Source: Flavobacterium album (GTDB taxonomy: Bacteria; Bacteroidota; Bacteroidia; Flavobacteriales; Flavobacteriaceae). Taken from it: a DNA stretch of 64,000 nucleotides. The notes below the pieces were generated by a model that saw only the letters and a program-made list of their open reading frames with translations, was not told where the DNA came from and searched no databases. How positions within the stretch are numbered: position 1 is the stretch's first letter; each line of letters begins with the position of its first letter. Below, in pieces: positions 23,313-31,480 of this stretch. The stretch lies in NCBI RefSeq assembly GCF_003096035.1, contig NZ_CP029186.1, forward strand, positions 1,129,001 through 1,193,000, given 5' to 3'. The position numbers and the translations under genes are program-made.

Positions 23313-24308
23313 TTATTTCACCAATGCAGGTGTCACCCATTTGAAGATGTGCGATTCCTCAGGGATTACAAGCCTTTCGGAGATGCGTGCCATGCGGTCC
23401 GGCAGCTTCATCAGGAAGTCACGCGCTTTTTCTGCTTCAGCGGTCAGCCCATTTATTTTATCGATCTGCCATTTGTCAATAAGCTTGCGCAGGATATCTA
23501 CATAATCCATCGCGGTATATACCCCAATGCGTTGTGCCGAATCGGAGAACTGCTCAAATGCCTCGCCGATCTTCTGGCCTGATTCCCTCAGGAAGTGCGC
23601 CGGCATAACGATTTTTTGCTTCATCATGTACTGGAAGGCCAGCATCATTTCGCTTGGATCTACCTGGAAAATACGGTTGATGAACTCGCTATAGGCCATG
23701 TGGTGGCGCATCTCGTCGCCCGCAATAAGGCGGCAGGTCTTAGAGAGTTTGTTGTCGCCATATTTTTTTGCCAGCTGCGATACGCGGTTGTGCGATATGT
23801 AGGTGGCCAGCTCCTGGAAGCTGGTATATACAAAGTTTTTGTAGGGGTCGCGGTCGGTACCGATGTCAAAACCGTCGTTGATCAGGTGCTGTGTGGTCAT
23901 TTCCACTTCGCGCATATTGATGCGGCCCGAAAGGTAAAGGTATTTGTTGAGCACATCGCCATGGCGGTTCTCTTCGCCGGTCCAGCTGCGCACCCATTTC
24001 GACCATCCGTTGCCGCCTTCATCTACCTGGTTGACGCCTTCTACGGTCATCAGCCATGATTCATAAGTGGGCAGCGCCTCTTCGGTAATAGTGTCGCCAA
24101 CCATAACCACCCAAAAATCATACGGGAGGTCTTTAGCGATTTCGCGAAGCTCCTTAACATCGTCATAAAAGCTTTCGCTTTGCGGGTCGGGCAGCAGATC
24201 GGTAGGCTGCCAAATTTTTTCTACGGGAATGAGGTAGTCGTCAACAAATGTGTTGATGTCCTTTTCAAGCAATTGCATCACCTCAAGCCTTACATTGTGT
24301 GTAGACAT
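23313..24308 (-). CDS. Acyl-ACP desaturase
   Basis: A 331-aa soluble diiron desaturase of the plant stearoyl-ACP type (FA_desaturase_2). The two diiron motifs are EENRHGDVLN (about 110-119) and GDEMRHHMAYSEF (about 196-208). It puts a double bond into acyl-ACP with O2 and ferredoxin, for membrane fluidity. It lies six bases after a plsC-like acyltransferase gene, so the pair probably modifies phospholipid acyl chains. A terminator follows. Confidence 0.93.
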   Translation of the reverse strand: MSTHNVRLEVMQLLEKDINTFVDDYLIPVEKIWQPTDLLPDPQSESFYDDVKELREIAKDLPYDFWVVMVGDTITEEALPTYESWLMTVEGVNQVDEGGNGWSKWVRSWTGEENRHGDVLNKYLYLSGRINMREVEMTTQHLINDGFDIGTDRDPYKNFVYTSFQELATYISHNRVSQLAKKYGDNKLSKTCRLIAGDEMRHHMAYSEFINRIFQVDPSEMMLAFQYMMKQKIVMPAHFLRESGQKIGEAFEQFSDSAQRIGVYTAMDYVDILRKLIDKWQIDKINGLTAEAEKARDFLMKLPDRMARISERLVIPEESHIFKWVTPALVK

Positions 24309-24314
24309 AATATC

Positions 24315-25049
24315 TTAGTTTTTTATTCCTTGTACTACTGCATTCTCTGTTCGTTCCATCACTTCAGCAAAAGGAATATCTTTAATAGCAAAAGGTTCCT
24401 GTACCGTAAAAGTCAGACGGTTGCCCAATCCAAGCGGAAATTGCCCGTAACGCACCAACTTCCATGAATTGTTGATGCTGATAGGTACAATATACGCAGA
24501 AGGGGCGTATTTACAAAGTATTTTAAGACCGTTTTCAGAAAAGCGCTTCGGCTCGCCGGTCTTGCTTCTTGTCCCTTCGGGAAAGATCACTGCCGAACGC
24601 TTGTGTTTCTCAATATATTCGGCTATCTGTTTTATGGCAGGGAGCGCCTGTTTAGGGTCTTTACGGTCTATCAAAACGCTGCCGCCGTGCCTTAAATTGT
24701 AGGACACGCTCGGTATGCCTTTTCCTAACTCTTTCTTGCTGATGAATTTAGGGTGTACTTTGCGCATGAACCAGATAATGGGCGGTATGTCGTACATGCT
24801 CTGGTGGTTGGCTACAAGTATGAGCGGTGCACCCTGCGGAAGGCGGTCCAGGTGCTGTATATCGTAAGTTGTGCCAAGTATATGTGTGGTACGCACCAGG
24901 CAGCCATTGAGCAGGTCTACGCTCTTTTTATGGGCCTGGTAGCCGAATACGTTAAGGCAGATCCACTGGATAGGATGGAAGATGAGCAGCATTATTAAAA
25001 ATGCCAGGTAAAATAATATGGATAAGGGATAGGATAATATCTTTTCCAT
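24315..25049 (-). CDS. plsC: 1-acyl-sn-glycerol-3-phosphate acyltransferase
   Basis: A 244-aa membrane-bound acyltransferase. The catalytic motif is VANHQSMYDIPP (an NHxxxxD form, about 82-93) and the glycerol-phosphate motif is FPEGTRSKTGEPKRF (about 154-168). An N-terminal hydrophobic segment (about 8-30) anchors it. It makes phosphatidic acid and is in an operon with the acyl-ACP desaturase. The downstream gene spacing of six bases supports co-expression. Confidence 0.92.
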   Translation of the reverse strand: MEKILSYPLSILFYLAFLIMLLIFHPIQWICLNVFGYQAHKKSVDLLNGCLVRTTHILGTTYDIQHLDRLPQGAPLILVANHQSMYDIPPIIWFMRKVHPKFISKKELGKGIPSVSYNLRHGGSVLIDRKDPKQALPAIKQIAEYIEKHKRSAVIFPEGTRSKTGEPKRFSENGLKILCKYAPSAYIVPISINNSWKLVRYGQFPLGLGNRLTFTVQEPFAIKDIPFAEVMERTENAVVQGIKN

Positions 25050-25157
25050 TGATCGGGTTAAAATTCCGGTAAAAGTAAGCCCTTTTTGTGGAATACGAAA
25101 AAGTTTTAGTATGCAGGCATAACGATGTGATGAAGATCACTTTTTTATAGATAGTAA

Positions 25158-25316
25158 TGGAACGCGGATGACGCGGATGACCGCAGATTTTATATTCAAT
25201 ACCTATAATATGTTTTATTCAATTTACAAGTCCGGCTTTCCTTAAGGCAGGGTAAATTTTCACGAGCTATGAGATAATCCGTGAAAATCTGCCCCATCCG
25301 CGTCATCCGCGTTCCA
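25158..25316. repeat. Family F element (GGAACGCGGATGACGCGGATG ends)
   Basis: A 159-base element with inverted ends of about 33 bases: left begins TGGAACGCGGATGACGCGG, right ends CCGCGTCATCCGCGTTCCA; both run inward to GCAGATTTT. The core is AT-rich and non-coding. It fills half of the 332-base gap between plsC and the bacilliredoxin gene. Confidence 0.85.
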
Positions 25317-25330
25317 AATTCACTGCTAAT

Positions 25331-25358
25331 AAAAAACCACGCCGTTAAAGCGTGGTTT
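25331..25358 (-). terminator. Terminator after bacilliredoxin gene
   Basis: Minus strand: AAACCACGC-tttaacg-GCGTGGTTT followed by TTTATTAG. Confidence 0.8.
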
Positions 25359-25381
25359 ACTATAAAATCTAAAATTGCTGT

Positions 25382-25792
25382 TTAGCAAAATTCTTCGTAA
25401 GCATCTTTCAGGTTCTCTGCGATCATTTCTGCAGGGCGGCCCTCAATGTGATGGCGCTCCAGCATATGTACCAACTCGCCATTTTTGAACAAGGCCATAC
25501 TTGGCGATGATGGCGGGAAAGGGAACATCTGGCTCCTTGCCTCATCTACCGCTTCTTTGTCTACACCGGCGAAAACCGTGATAAGGTGGTCCGGTTTTTT
25601 AGCGCCGTCAAGGCTCATTTTAGCGCCCGGGCGTGCATTGCGCGCTGCACAGCCGCATACCGAGTTTACTACTACAAGGGTAGTACCTTCTTTAGACATT
25701 GCATTTTTTACCGCATCGGCTGTATATAATTCTTCAAAGCCTGCGTCAGACAGTTCTGCGCGCATTGGCCTTACTAATTCTTCTGGATACAT
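25382..25792 (-). CDS. BrxA/BrxB family bacilliredoxin
   Basis: A 136-aa thioredoxin-fold protein of the YphP/YqiW family. The redox motif is CGC in VNSVCGCAARNARPG (about 45-59). Such proteins remove bacillithiol or other low-molecular-weight thiols from proteins; bacillithiol is known in some Bacteroidota. Length matches the family. It is a single gene with its own -7 box (TATCTTTG at 25819-25826) and terminator. Confidence 0.92.
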   Translation of the reverse strand: MYPEELVRPMRAELSDAGFEELYTADAVKNAMSKEGTTLVVVNSVCGCAARNARPGAKMSLDGAKKPDHLITVFAGVDKEAVDEARSQMFPFPPSSPSMALFKNGELVHMLERHHIEGRPAEMIAENLKDAYEEFC

Positions 25793-25818
25793 AATTCAAT
25801 TAATTAATAATTACGGTA

Positions 25819-25826
25819 CAAAGATA
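25819..25826 (-). promoter_or_regulatory. Predicted -7 box for bacilliredoxin gene
   Basis: TATCTTTG on the minus strand, 27 bases before the ATG. Confidence 0.4.
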
Positions 25827-25864
25827 TATAATTTCCGCCTAATTTATAACAGCAACTTTTTTTA

Positions 25865-27013
25865 TTACAGACGGAACAGCCTTTTAAAAAGGGCTTTGAT
25901 AAACAGGCCTTTCGGGCATTGCCATATCACTTTCAGCTCTTCAATGAATGACGTTTCCTCATCAAGGAATTTGAATACCGGCGCCGCCTTTCCGGACCTG
26001 AACATGGCCGAGAATATTGCCGCGCCCTTGTGGTTTTTTTCGGCCAGTATATCAAGGAGCAACAGGTCGTAAAACCAAAATCGGTTTTTCTTATGAAACT
26101 TCCTCATGTCCGGTCCATCGGAAAGCAAATGGCCTACAAGCCTGTCCGATAGCTTGTCGGCATTGCGGAAGGTATAGCCCGTACTTGCTTTGGTCCACCC
26201 GCCGGCCGACCCGATATGAACGATATTCTTCGTGTTGCGTTTCCAAAAAGGATAACATGTCATGGGGATGCTGCCTTTTTCCGTGTCGATGATCTTATAG
26301 GATATGGCGCCCAGGTCATCAAGATAGCTTTTTATGGCATCTTCATATTCTTTTTGCGGAAGCAGGTCTTTCGAGAAAAGCGTGTACTCTACAATAGCTT
26401 CGGTTTCGGACAAAGGAAGGGCATACATAAAGCGTGTGTTGCCTTTTTGTAGAACGCTGAAGTCCATGAACGTGGGGCACTGTGGGTCAAACACCGGTTT
26501 TTCAGTTGCCACATGCCATCCAATGAAATGCTGCTGCAGTACAGGGTATTTGTTTTGCGACAAAGGAAGCGCCGGGTTATAAATGCTGTTAAAAAGCCTG
26601 TTGCAGGTGTAGCTTTCACTGCCTGCCATCACCGTCACCCTGCTTCCTGAATCGGCAAACTCAACAACTCTCTTGTTAGCAAACTCAATGTTGGGATGAT
26701 TTCGCAACTCATCAAAAACAAAATTATAAAAGTCTATACCGCGAATCATTTTGTATTTATAGCCTGAGAAGTCAAGCTCAGTACTTCGTTTGTCGTTGGC
26801 AAAGCGGGCGGTGTCCCATGTTTTATAGATAATGGAATCCCAGGCGCCGGGGCCTTTCTGCCAAAAGCACCAGGTACGATCATTATCTTTTTTGCTATCA
26901 GGATCGATAAGCAAAACCGAAGCATCGGTAAACTTTCTGCTGATGGCCATTTTGTAAACCGTCATCAGCGAAGCCAGCCCAGCCCCGGCAAAAATGTAGT
27001 CGTAATGCTTCAT
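25865..27013 (-). CDS. Lycopene cyclase family protein
   Basis: A 382-aa FAD-dependent enzyme of the CrtY/CrtL type. The N-terminal dinucleotide motif is YDYIFAGAGLASLMTVYKMA, WCFWQKGPGAWDSII and GSIPMTCYPFW follow the CrtY pattern, and HIGSAGGWTKASTGYTF is the late FAD motif. It cyclises lycopene ends to beta-carotene, consistent with yellow flavobacterial pigments such as zeaxanthin. The start is the ATG at 27013; a TATTTTTG box at 27020-27027 would place transcription at or within a base or two of this ATG, so the mRNA may be leaderless. Other carotenoid genes are not in the window. Confidence 0.9.
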   Translation of the reverse strand: MKHYDYIFAGAGLASLMTVYKMAISRKFTDASVLLIDPDSKKDNDRTWCFWQKGPGAWDSIIYKTWDTARFANDKRSTELDFSGYKYKMIRGIDFYNFVFDELRNHPNIEFANKRVVEFADSGSRVTVMAGSESYTCNRLFNSIYNPALPLSQNKYPVLQQHFIGWHVATEKPVFDPQCPTFMDFSVLQKGNTRFMYALPLSETEAIVEYTLFSKDLLPQKEYEDAIKSYLDDLGAISYKIIDTEKGSIPMTCYPFWKRNTKNIVHIGSAGGWTKASTGYTFRNADKLSDRLVGHLLSDGPDMRKFHKKNRFWFYDLLLLDILAEKNHKGAAIFSAMFRSGKAAPVFKFLDEETSFIEELKVIWQCPKGLFIKALFKRLFRL

Positions 27014-27058
27014 AGTAGCCAAAAATACGCATTTGGCAGAACTTTAGCATTTGAATTA

Positions 27059-27090
27059 TTTAGACTGACCTAAAAATTAATTTATATTTG
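27059..27090 (+). promoter_or_regulatory. Candidate MntR/DtxR operator overlapping promoter
   Basis: TTTAGACTGACCTAAA at 27059-27074 has inverted arms TTTAG/CTAAA like DtxR/MntR boxes; TATATTTG at 27083-27090 is a -7 box with its expected -33 position falling on the left arm. It lies 18 bases before the regulator start, which suggests metal-dependent autorepression. Confidence 0.5.
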
Positions 27091-27107
27091 TGTATAATTT
27101 ATCCGTA

Positions 27108-27761
27108 ATGACCTATTCTGAAGAAAACTACCTTAAGGTAATTTACCATCTTTCGCAAAATGCCAACAAAGGTGTTACCACCAATGCCATTGCCAATGTG
27201 ATGGAAAGCAAGCCGTCTTCGGTTACCGATATGGTGCAAAAACTCGCCGATAAAGAACTGGTGATCTATAAAAAATACCAGGGGGTAGCACTAACGGATA
27301 AAGGAAAGTTTATGGCCCTGATGATCGTACGCAAGCACCGCCTGTGGGAAGTTTTTCTGGTGGAAAAGCTTCATTTCTCATGGGATGAGGTGCACGACGT
27401 AGCCGAGCAGCTGGAACACATCAAAAGTGAAAAGCTGACGGACAAGCTCGACGAATTTCTCGATTTCCCTACTGAAGACCCGCATGGCGACCCGATACCC
27501 GACCGCAACGGCAAGATAGCCAAGACCGATAAGAAGCTGCTCTCCGAAATGGCGATCGGCAGGAAAATGATATGCGTGGGCGTGAAGGACAGCTCGCCGC
27601 CGTTCCTGCAATACCTCGACAAGCAGCAAATCGCCCTCGGCTCTGCCATAGAGATCATAAGCAAGGAAGATTTCGACATGTCGCTTACCCTTCGCCTGGG
27701 CGATAAGGAAGTCACTGTATCTAATAAAATTGCCGCCAACCTTTTTGTAAAAACCGTATAA
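27108..27761 (+). CDS. mntR: MntR/DtxR-family metal-dependent regulator
   Basis: A 217-aa regulator. The N-terminal winged helix (about 1-65, TYSEENYLKVIYHLSQ and ESKPSSVTDMVQKLADK) and dimerisation domain with metal-ligand region (MIVRKHRLWEVFL, DEVHDVAEQLEHI) are followed by a C-terminal SH3-like FeoA domain (about 145-217). It is named MntR because it directly precedes an Nramp-type transporter gene with no gap, the usual target. I chose the ATG at 27108; the GTG at 27090 would overlap the -7 box. A candidate operator lies upstream. Confidence 0.9.
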   Translation: MTYSEENYLKVIYHLSQNANKGVTTNAIANVMESKPSSVTDMVQKLADKELVIYKKYQGVALTDKGKFMALMIVRKHRLWEVFLVEKLHFSWDEVHDVAEQLEHIKSEKLTDKLDEFLDFPTEDPHGDPIPDRNGKIAKTDKKLLSEMAIGRKMICVGVKDSSPPFLQYLDKQQIALGSAIEIISKEDFDMSLTLRLGDKEVTVSNKIAANLFVKTV

Positions 27762-29654
27762 ATGCAGCACACCAATAGCAACAGCCATTCGCTGGAAGAA
27801 GTACATGAGTCGGTAGCCGTAGGACAGAATACCTCGGTGTGGAAAAAGATACTGGCCTTTTTCGGACCGGCCTATATGATCAGCGTCGGCTATATGGACC
27901 CCGGCAACTGGGCTACCGATATTGCCGGCGGAAGCCAGTTTGGCTATACATTACTGTGGGTATTGCTCATGAGCAACATCATGGCGCTCCTCCTGCAAAG
28001 CCTTAGCGCCCGCTTGGGTATTGTCAGCCGTAGGGACCTGGCGCAGGCTTCGCGCGAAACCTACTCTAAGGGCATTAACGTAGTGTTATACGGCCTGGCC
28101 GAAATTGCCATTGCCGCCTGCGACCTTGCCGAAGTACTGGGTATGGCGATAGGATTAAAATTATTATTCGACCTGCCGCTGCTTTGGGGCGTGAGCATTA
28201 CCATGCTCGATACTTTCCTCCTGCTGTTCCTCATGAACAAAGGAATCAAAAAGATGGAGGCCTTTATCATCGGGCTTATTGCCATTATAGGCCTTTCATT
28301 TTTAGTAGAAATGTTCTTTGCAAAACCTGATATGGCCGAAGCCGCTAAGGGACTTATACCTTCTATACCCAACAGCGCTGCGCTGTACATTGCTATAGGC
28401 ATCATCGGCGCAACCGTAATGCCGCATAACCTGTACCTCCATTCGTCTCTGGTGCAGACCCGAAAGTTCGACCGTACTTTCAAGGGGATAAAACAGGCGA
28501 TACGCTATAATTTTATAGATTCGGTCATTGCGCTCAACATGGCCTTCTTTGTCAATGCCGCTATACTTATATTGGCTGCCGCGACCTTTTATACCAACGG
28601 GTTCCATGAAGTTGCCGACATACAAGATGCACACAAGCTTTTAGAACCGATGCTTGGCTCCGGGTGGGCGGCCCCACTTTTTGCACTCGCGCTTATCGCC
28701 GCCGGGCAAAGCTCTACCATTACGGGCACCCTCGCCGGTCAGATCGTTATGGAGGGCTATCTTCACCTGCGCATACAGCCGTGGGTACGGCGCATCGTTA
28801 CAAGGCTCATCGCCATCGTCCCTGCTTTCCTTACCATATTCTATTTTGGTGAAGATTCTACCGGGGAGCTGCTGGTGTTCAGCCAGGTGGTGCTTAGCCT
28901 GCAGCTGGGCTTCGCTATTATACCGCTCATTCATTTCGTTAGCGATAAGAAAAAGATGAAGGAGTTTGCTATCGGTACTATTACTAAGATCGCCTCGTGG
29001 GCAATAGCGCTCATTATTGTTTCGCTCAATGCCAAATTGGTTTATGATGAGATATATTCCTGGATTACCACTTCCCAAAACCCTGTTTATATTTGGGTAT
29101 TTGTTGTGCCTTTGGCATTGGCCGCCGCCGGACTGCTGCTGTACATCATCCTTGAGCCGTTCGTCAGGAAAGAAAAAGATAAGTCAGCCCGGGGGCTGCA
29201 CATGGACCAGGTAATGCTCTATGAACTTCCCGAAAAGCGTGTGTACAGCAATATCGCTGTCGCCCTCGATTTTTCGAAGACCGATACGCGTACCATTTCC
29301 AGCGCGTTACAGCTTGGAGGCAACACGGCGCATTATACCCTGATACATATCGTGGAAACTGTAGGCGCCATGATACATGGCGACCTGGCCGAAGATTATG
29401 AAACGGGCAGCGACATGGAGTACCTGTCCCGTTACCGCGACAGCCTGCGCGAACAGGGCTACAGTGTGGCTATAAGGCTCAGCTTCGGCAGCCCGAAAAA
29501 GCAGATACCGCAAATCATTAATGATGACGGTACTTTTGATATCCTTATTCTTGGAGCCCACGGGCACAACTGGCTAAAGGATATCATTTTCGGTACAACA
29601 GTAGATGCCGTGCGGCACAAGGTTAAAATACCCTTGCTGATCATTAAGGATTGA
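27762..29654 (+). CDS. mntH: Nramp Mn2+/Fe2+ transporter fused to UspA domain
   Basis: A 630-aa protein with two parts. Residues 1-480 are an Nramp transporter with about 11 membrane spans; the metal site includes DPGN at 46-49 and MPHNLYLHS. Residues about 493-630 form a universal stress protein domain whose ATP-binding signature G-x2-G-x9-G-T is exact (GAHGHNWLKDIIFGTT). Such fusions occur in Bacteroidota and may gate uptake by nucleotide binding. The gene starts on the base after the mntR stop, so metal levels likely control it. It imports divalent metal with H+ at the inner membrane. Confidence 0.95.
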   Translation: MQHTNSNSHSLEEVHESVAVGQNTSVWKKILAFFGPAYMISVGYMDPGNWATDIAGGSQFGYTLLWVLLMSNIMALLLQSLSARLGIVSRRDLAQASRETYSKGINVVLYGLAEIAIAACDLAEVLGMAIGLKLLFDLPLLWGVSITMLDTFLLLFLMNKGIKKMEAFIIGLIAIIGLSFLVEMFFAKPDMAEAAKGLIPSIPNSAALYIAIGIIGATVMPHNLYLHSSLVQTRKFDRTFKGIKQAIRYNFIDSVIALNMAFFVNAAILILAAATFYTNGFHEVADIQDAHKLLEPMLGSGWAAPLFALALIAAGQSSTITGTLAGQIVMEGYLHLRIQPWVRRIVTRLIAIVPAFLTIFYFGEDSTGELLVFSQVVLSLQLGFAIIPLIHFVSDKKKMKEFAIGTITKIASWAIALIIVSLNAKLVYDEIYSWITTSQNPVYIWVFVVPLALAAAGLLLYIILEPFVRKEKDKSARGLHMDQVMLYELPEKRVYSNIAVALDFSKTDTRTISSALQLGGNTAHYTLIHIVETVGAMIHGDLAEDYETGSDMEYLSRYRDSLREQGYSVAIRLSFGSPKKQIPQIINDDGTFDILILGAHGHNWLKDIIFGTTVDAVRHKVKIPLLIIKD

Positions 29655-29706
29655 TCTGTGCTTCTTTAGCATCATTCTGGAAAAATAAAATAAATTTACA
29701 CAGTTT

Positions 29707-29733
29707 TGTCCCCGTTTTAAAATGCGGCTCGTT
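29707..29733 (+). promoter_or_regulatory. Candidate ECF-type promoter of YCII/sigma pair
   Basis: TGTCCC (29707-29712) and CGTT (29730-29733) are 17 bases apart, similar to ECF42 promoters (TGTCGA...CGTC). It lies 28 bases before the YCII gene, so the sigma factor may drive its own operon. Confidence 0.4.
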
Positions 29734-29760
29734 ATAGAGGCATAACTTAAAATTTATACC

Positions 29761-30117
29761 ATGAAAGATTTCGTTTTAATTTTCAGGAGTAATGATGATC
29801 CGGCACAAAGGCCATCGCCGGAGCAAATGCAGCAGGCATTCGCAAAATGGATGGACTGGATGGCCGGCATTGCTGCACAAAACAAAATGGTCGACAGGGG
29901 AAACAGGCTTTCTCCGGCCAATGTCAAGGTAGTAGCGCCGGGCAATGTGGTGACCGACGGCCCCTACACAGAGATCAAGGAGTTTATAAGCGGGTATACC
30001 ATAATAAAATCCCATACGATTGACGAGGCGGTTGAAATTGCAAAAGGCTGCCCTATATTTGAGTTTGGCGGAAGGGTTGAAGTAAGGGCTGTAATTGCAC
30101 CCGATGACAACGACTAA
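29761..30117 (+). CDS. YCII-related (DGPF-type) protein
   Basis: A 118-aa ferredoxin-like YCII-family protein. The family motif appears as TDGPYTEIKEFISGY (about 61-75), and the RVEVRAV strand ends the fold. Genes of this kind accompany ECF42 sigma factors; their role is unknown. The end overlaps the sigma gene by 14 bases, so both are translated from one mRNA. Confidence 0.9.
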   Translation: MKDFVLIFRSNDDPAQRPSPEQMQQAFAKWMDWMAGIAAQNKMVDRGNRLSPANVKVVAPGNVVTDGPYTEIKEFISGYTIIKSHTIDEAVEIAKGCPIFEFGGRVEVRAVIAPDDND

Positions 30118-31336
30118 CCAGCTGATACCCCATCTGTTCAGGCAGGAGTTTGCCAAAATGACGGCAGTTTTGTGCCGTCATTTTGGCCTTCTGTATTTAG
30201 AGACTGCCGAAGATATAGCGGGCGAAACATTCCTCAAGGCATCGGAATACTGGGCCGTGCATGGCATTCCCGATAACCCTGTTGCGTGGCTCTATACTGT
30301 TGCAAAAAATAAAGCGCGGGACCACATCAGGCACAACACCATTTTTCGCGATAAGGTAAGCAGGGAGCTAAAAGCCGATGGAATCTTTGAGGAAAACTCC
30401 TTTGAAGTCGACGACAGGATAATTGCCGACAGCCAGCTGGCCATGATATTTGCAGTTTGCAATCCGGCAAATCCTCCCGAAAGCCAGATTGCACTGGCCC
30501 TTCAGATATTATGCGGCTTTAGTGTCGAAGAAATTGCAGATGCTTTCCTGGCTAAGGCCGAAACCATTAAAAAGCGCCTGCATCGCGCAAGGTCAAGGCT
30601 CCGTAATGATAATTTCCGGATTAAGGATTTAGCCGGTAAAGAAGTCGCGGAGCGAATGGAGACTGTATTAAAGACTTTGTACCTCCTGTTTAATGAAGGT
30701 TATTTTTCCAGGTCGAATAACCGTACAGTCCGTAAGGAGCTATGTTGCGAAGCGATGCGGCTAACCCTTGTTTTAACCCAAAACCCGCTCACCGATTCGC
30801 CCGATAGTAATGCGCTGCTGGCATTAATGTGCTTTCAAAGTTCGCGGCTTGAGGCAAGGATGAACGAGGAGGGTGAGCTCATCCTGTTTGAAGACCAGGA
30901 CAGGGCGTTGTGGGATAACGAACTGATACATAAAGGAAATAATTTCCTGGTAAATGCCTGTACAGGGGACAAAATTTCGAAATACCATCTGGAGGCAGGC
31001 ATTGCTTACTGGCATACCACCGCGGCAACCACAGACAAATGGAAGCCTATACTGCAATTATATAATGAGCTTGTAATTATTGAATACTCGCCGGTCACTG
31101 CATTGAACCGTACATTTGCTTATGCGATGGTGCATGGAAATGAAATGGCCATAACCGAAGCCGAAAAGCTAAACCTGCCGGAAAGCAGCCACTACCACGC
31201 GCTTTTGGGTTACCTGTATAGCGATGTAAATGCAGATAATGCTGCCCGGCATTATAAAGAAGCAATCAGGATCACGAAAGTGAAGGCAGAAAAACAAACA
31301 CTGCAAAAAAAATTAGTACAGCTTCAAAAAGGGTAA
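30104..31336 (+). CDS. ECF sigma factor, ECF42-like, with C-terminal TPR extension
   Basis: A 410-aa sigma factor. Region 2 is at about 12-75 (FAKMTAVLCRHFGL...AWLYTVAKNKARDHIR), region 4 at about 115-165 (LQILCGFSVEEIADAFLAKAETIKKRLHRARSRLR), then a long helical C-terminal part (about 170-410) ending in TPR-like helices (HYHALLGYLYSDVNADNAARHYKEAI), as in ECF42 proteins (DUF6596). No anti-sigma gene is present, matching ECF42, where the C-terminal part regulates activity. I chose ATG 30104; TTG 30095 is an alternative. The YCII partner is upstream. Confidence 0.92.
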   Translation: MTTTNQLIPHLFRQEFAKMTAVLCRHFGLLYLETAEDIAGETFLKASEYWAVHGIPDNPVAWLYTVAKNKARDHIRHNTIFRDKVSRELKADGIFEENSFEVDDRIIADSQLAMIFAVCNPANPPESQIALALQILCGFSVEEIADAFLAKAETIKKRLHRARSRLRNDNFRIKDLAGKEVAERMETVLKTLYLLFNEGYFSRSNNRTVRKELCCEAMRLTLVLTQNPLTDSPDSNALLALMCFQSSRLEARMNEEGELILFEDQDRALWDNELIHKGNNFLVNACTGDKISKYHLEAGIAYWHTTAATTDKWKPILQLYNELVIIEYSPVTALNRTFAYAMVHGNEMAITEAEKLNLPESSHYHALLGYLYSDVNADNAARHYKEAIRITKVKAEKQTLQKKLVQLQKG

Positions 31337-31341
31337 CCTTA

Positions 31342-31479
31342 TCAATGGCATCCGCAATCCTCGCAGCCATCCTTCTTGTTCTTTTTAAAAAAGAATTTCT
31401 TTGCCAAAAAAGCCGCCGCCGCGATCACAATAATATAGGCGATGATGCTTTGGATATCGATGTCGAATTCTATCTTCAT
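31342..31479 (-). CDS. FeoB-associated Cys-rich membrane peptide
   Basis: A 45-aa peptide: one membrane span (about 9-25, IQSIIAYIIVIAAAAFLA), a lysine-rich stretch KKFFFKKNKK, and a short Cys tail DGCEDCGCH that could bind Fe2+. This is the architecture of FeoB-associated Cys-rich proteins. It begins one base after the feoB stop. It probably assists ferrous iron passage through FeoB; that is inferred from family and position. Confidence 0.88.
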   Translation of the reverse strand: MKIEFDIDIQSIIAYIIVIAAAAFLAKKFFFKKNKKDGCEDCGCH

Positions 31480-31480
31480 T

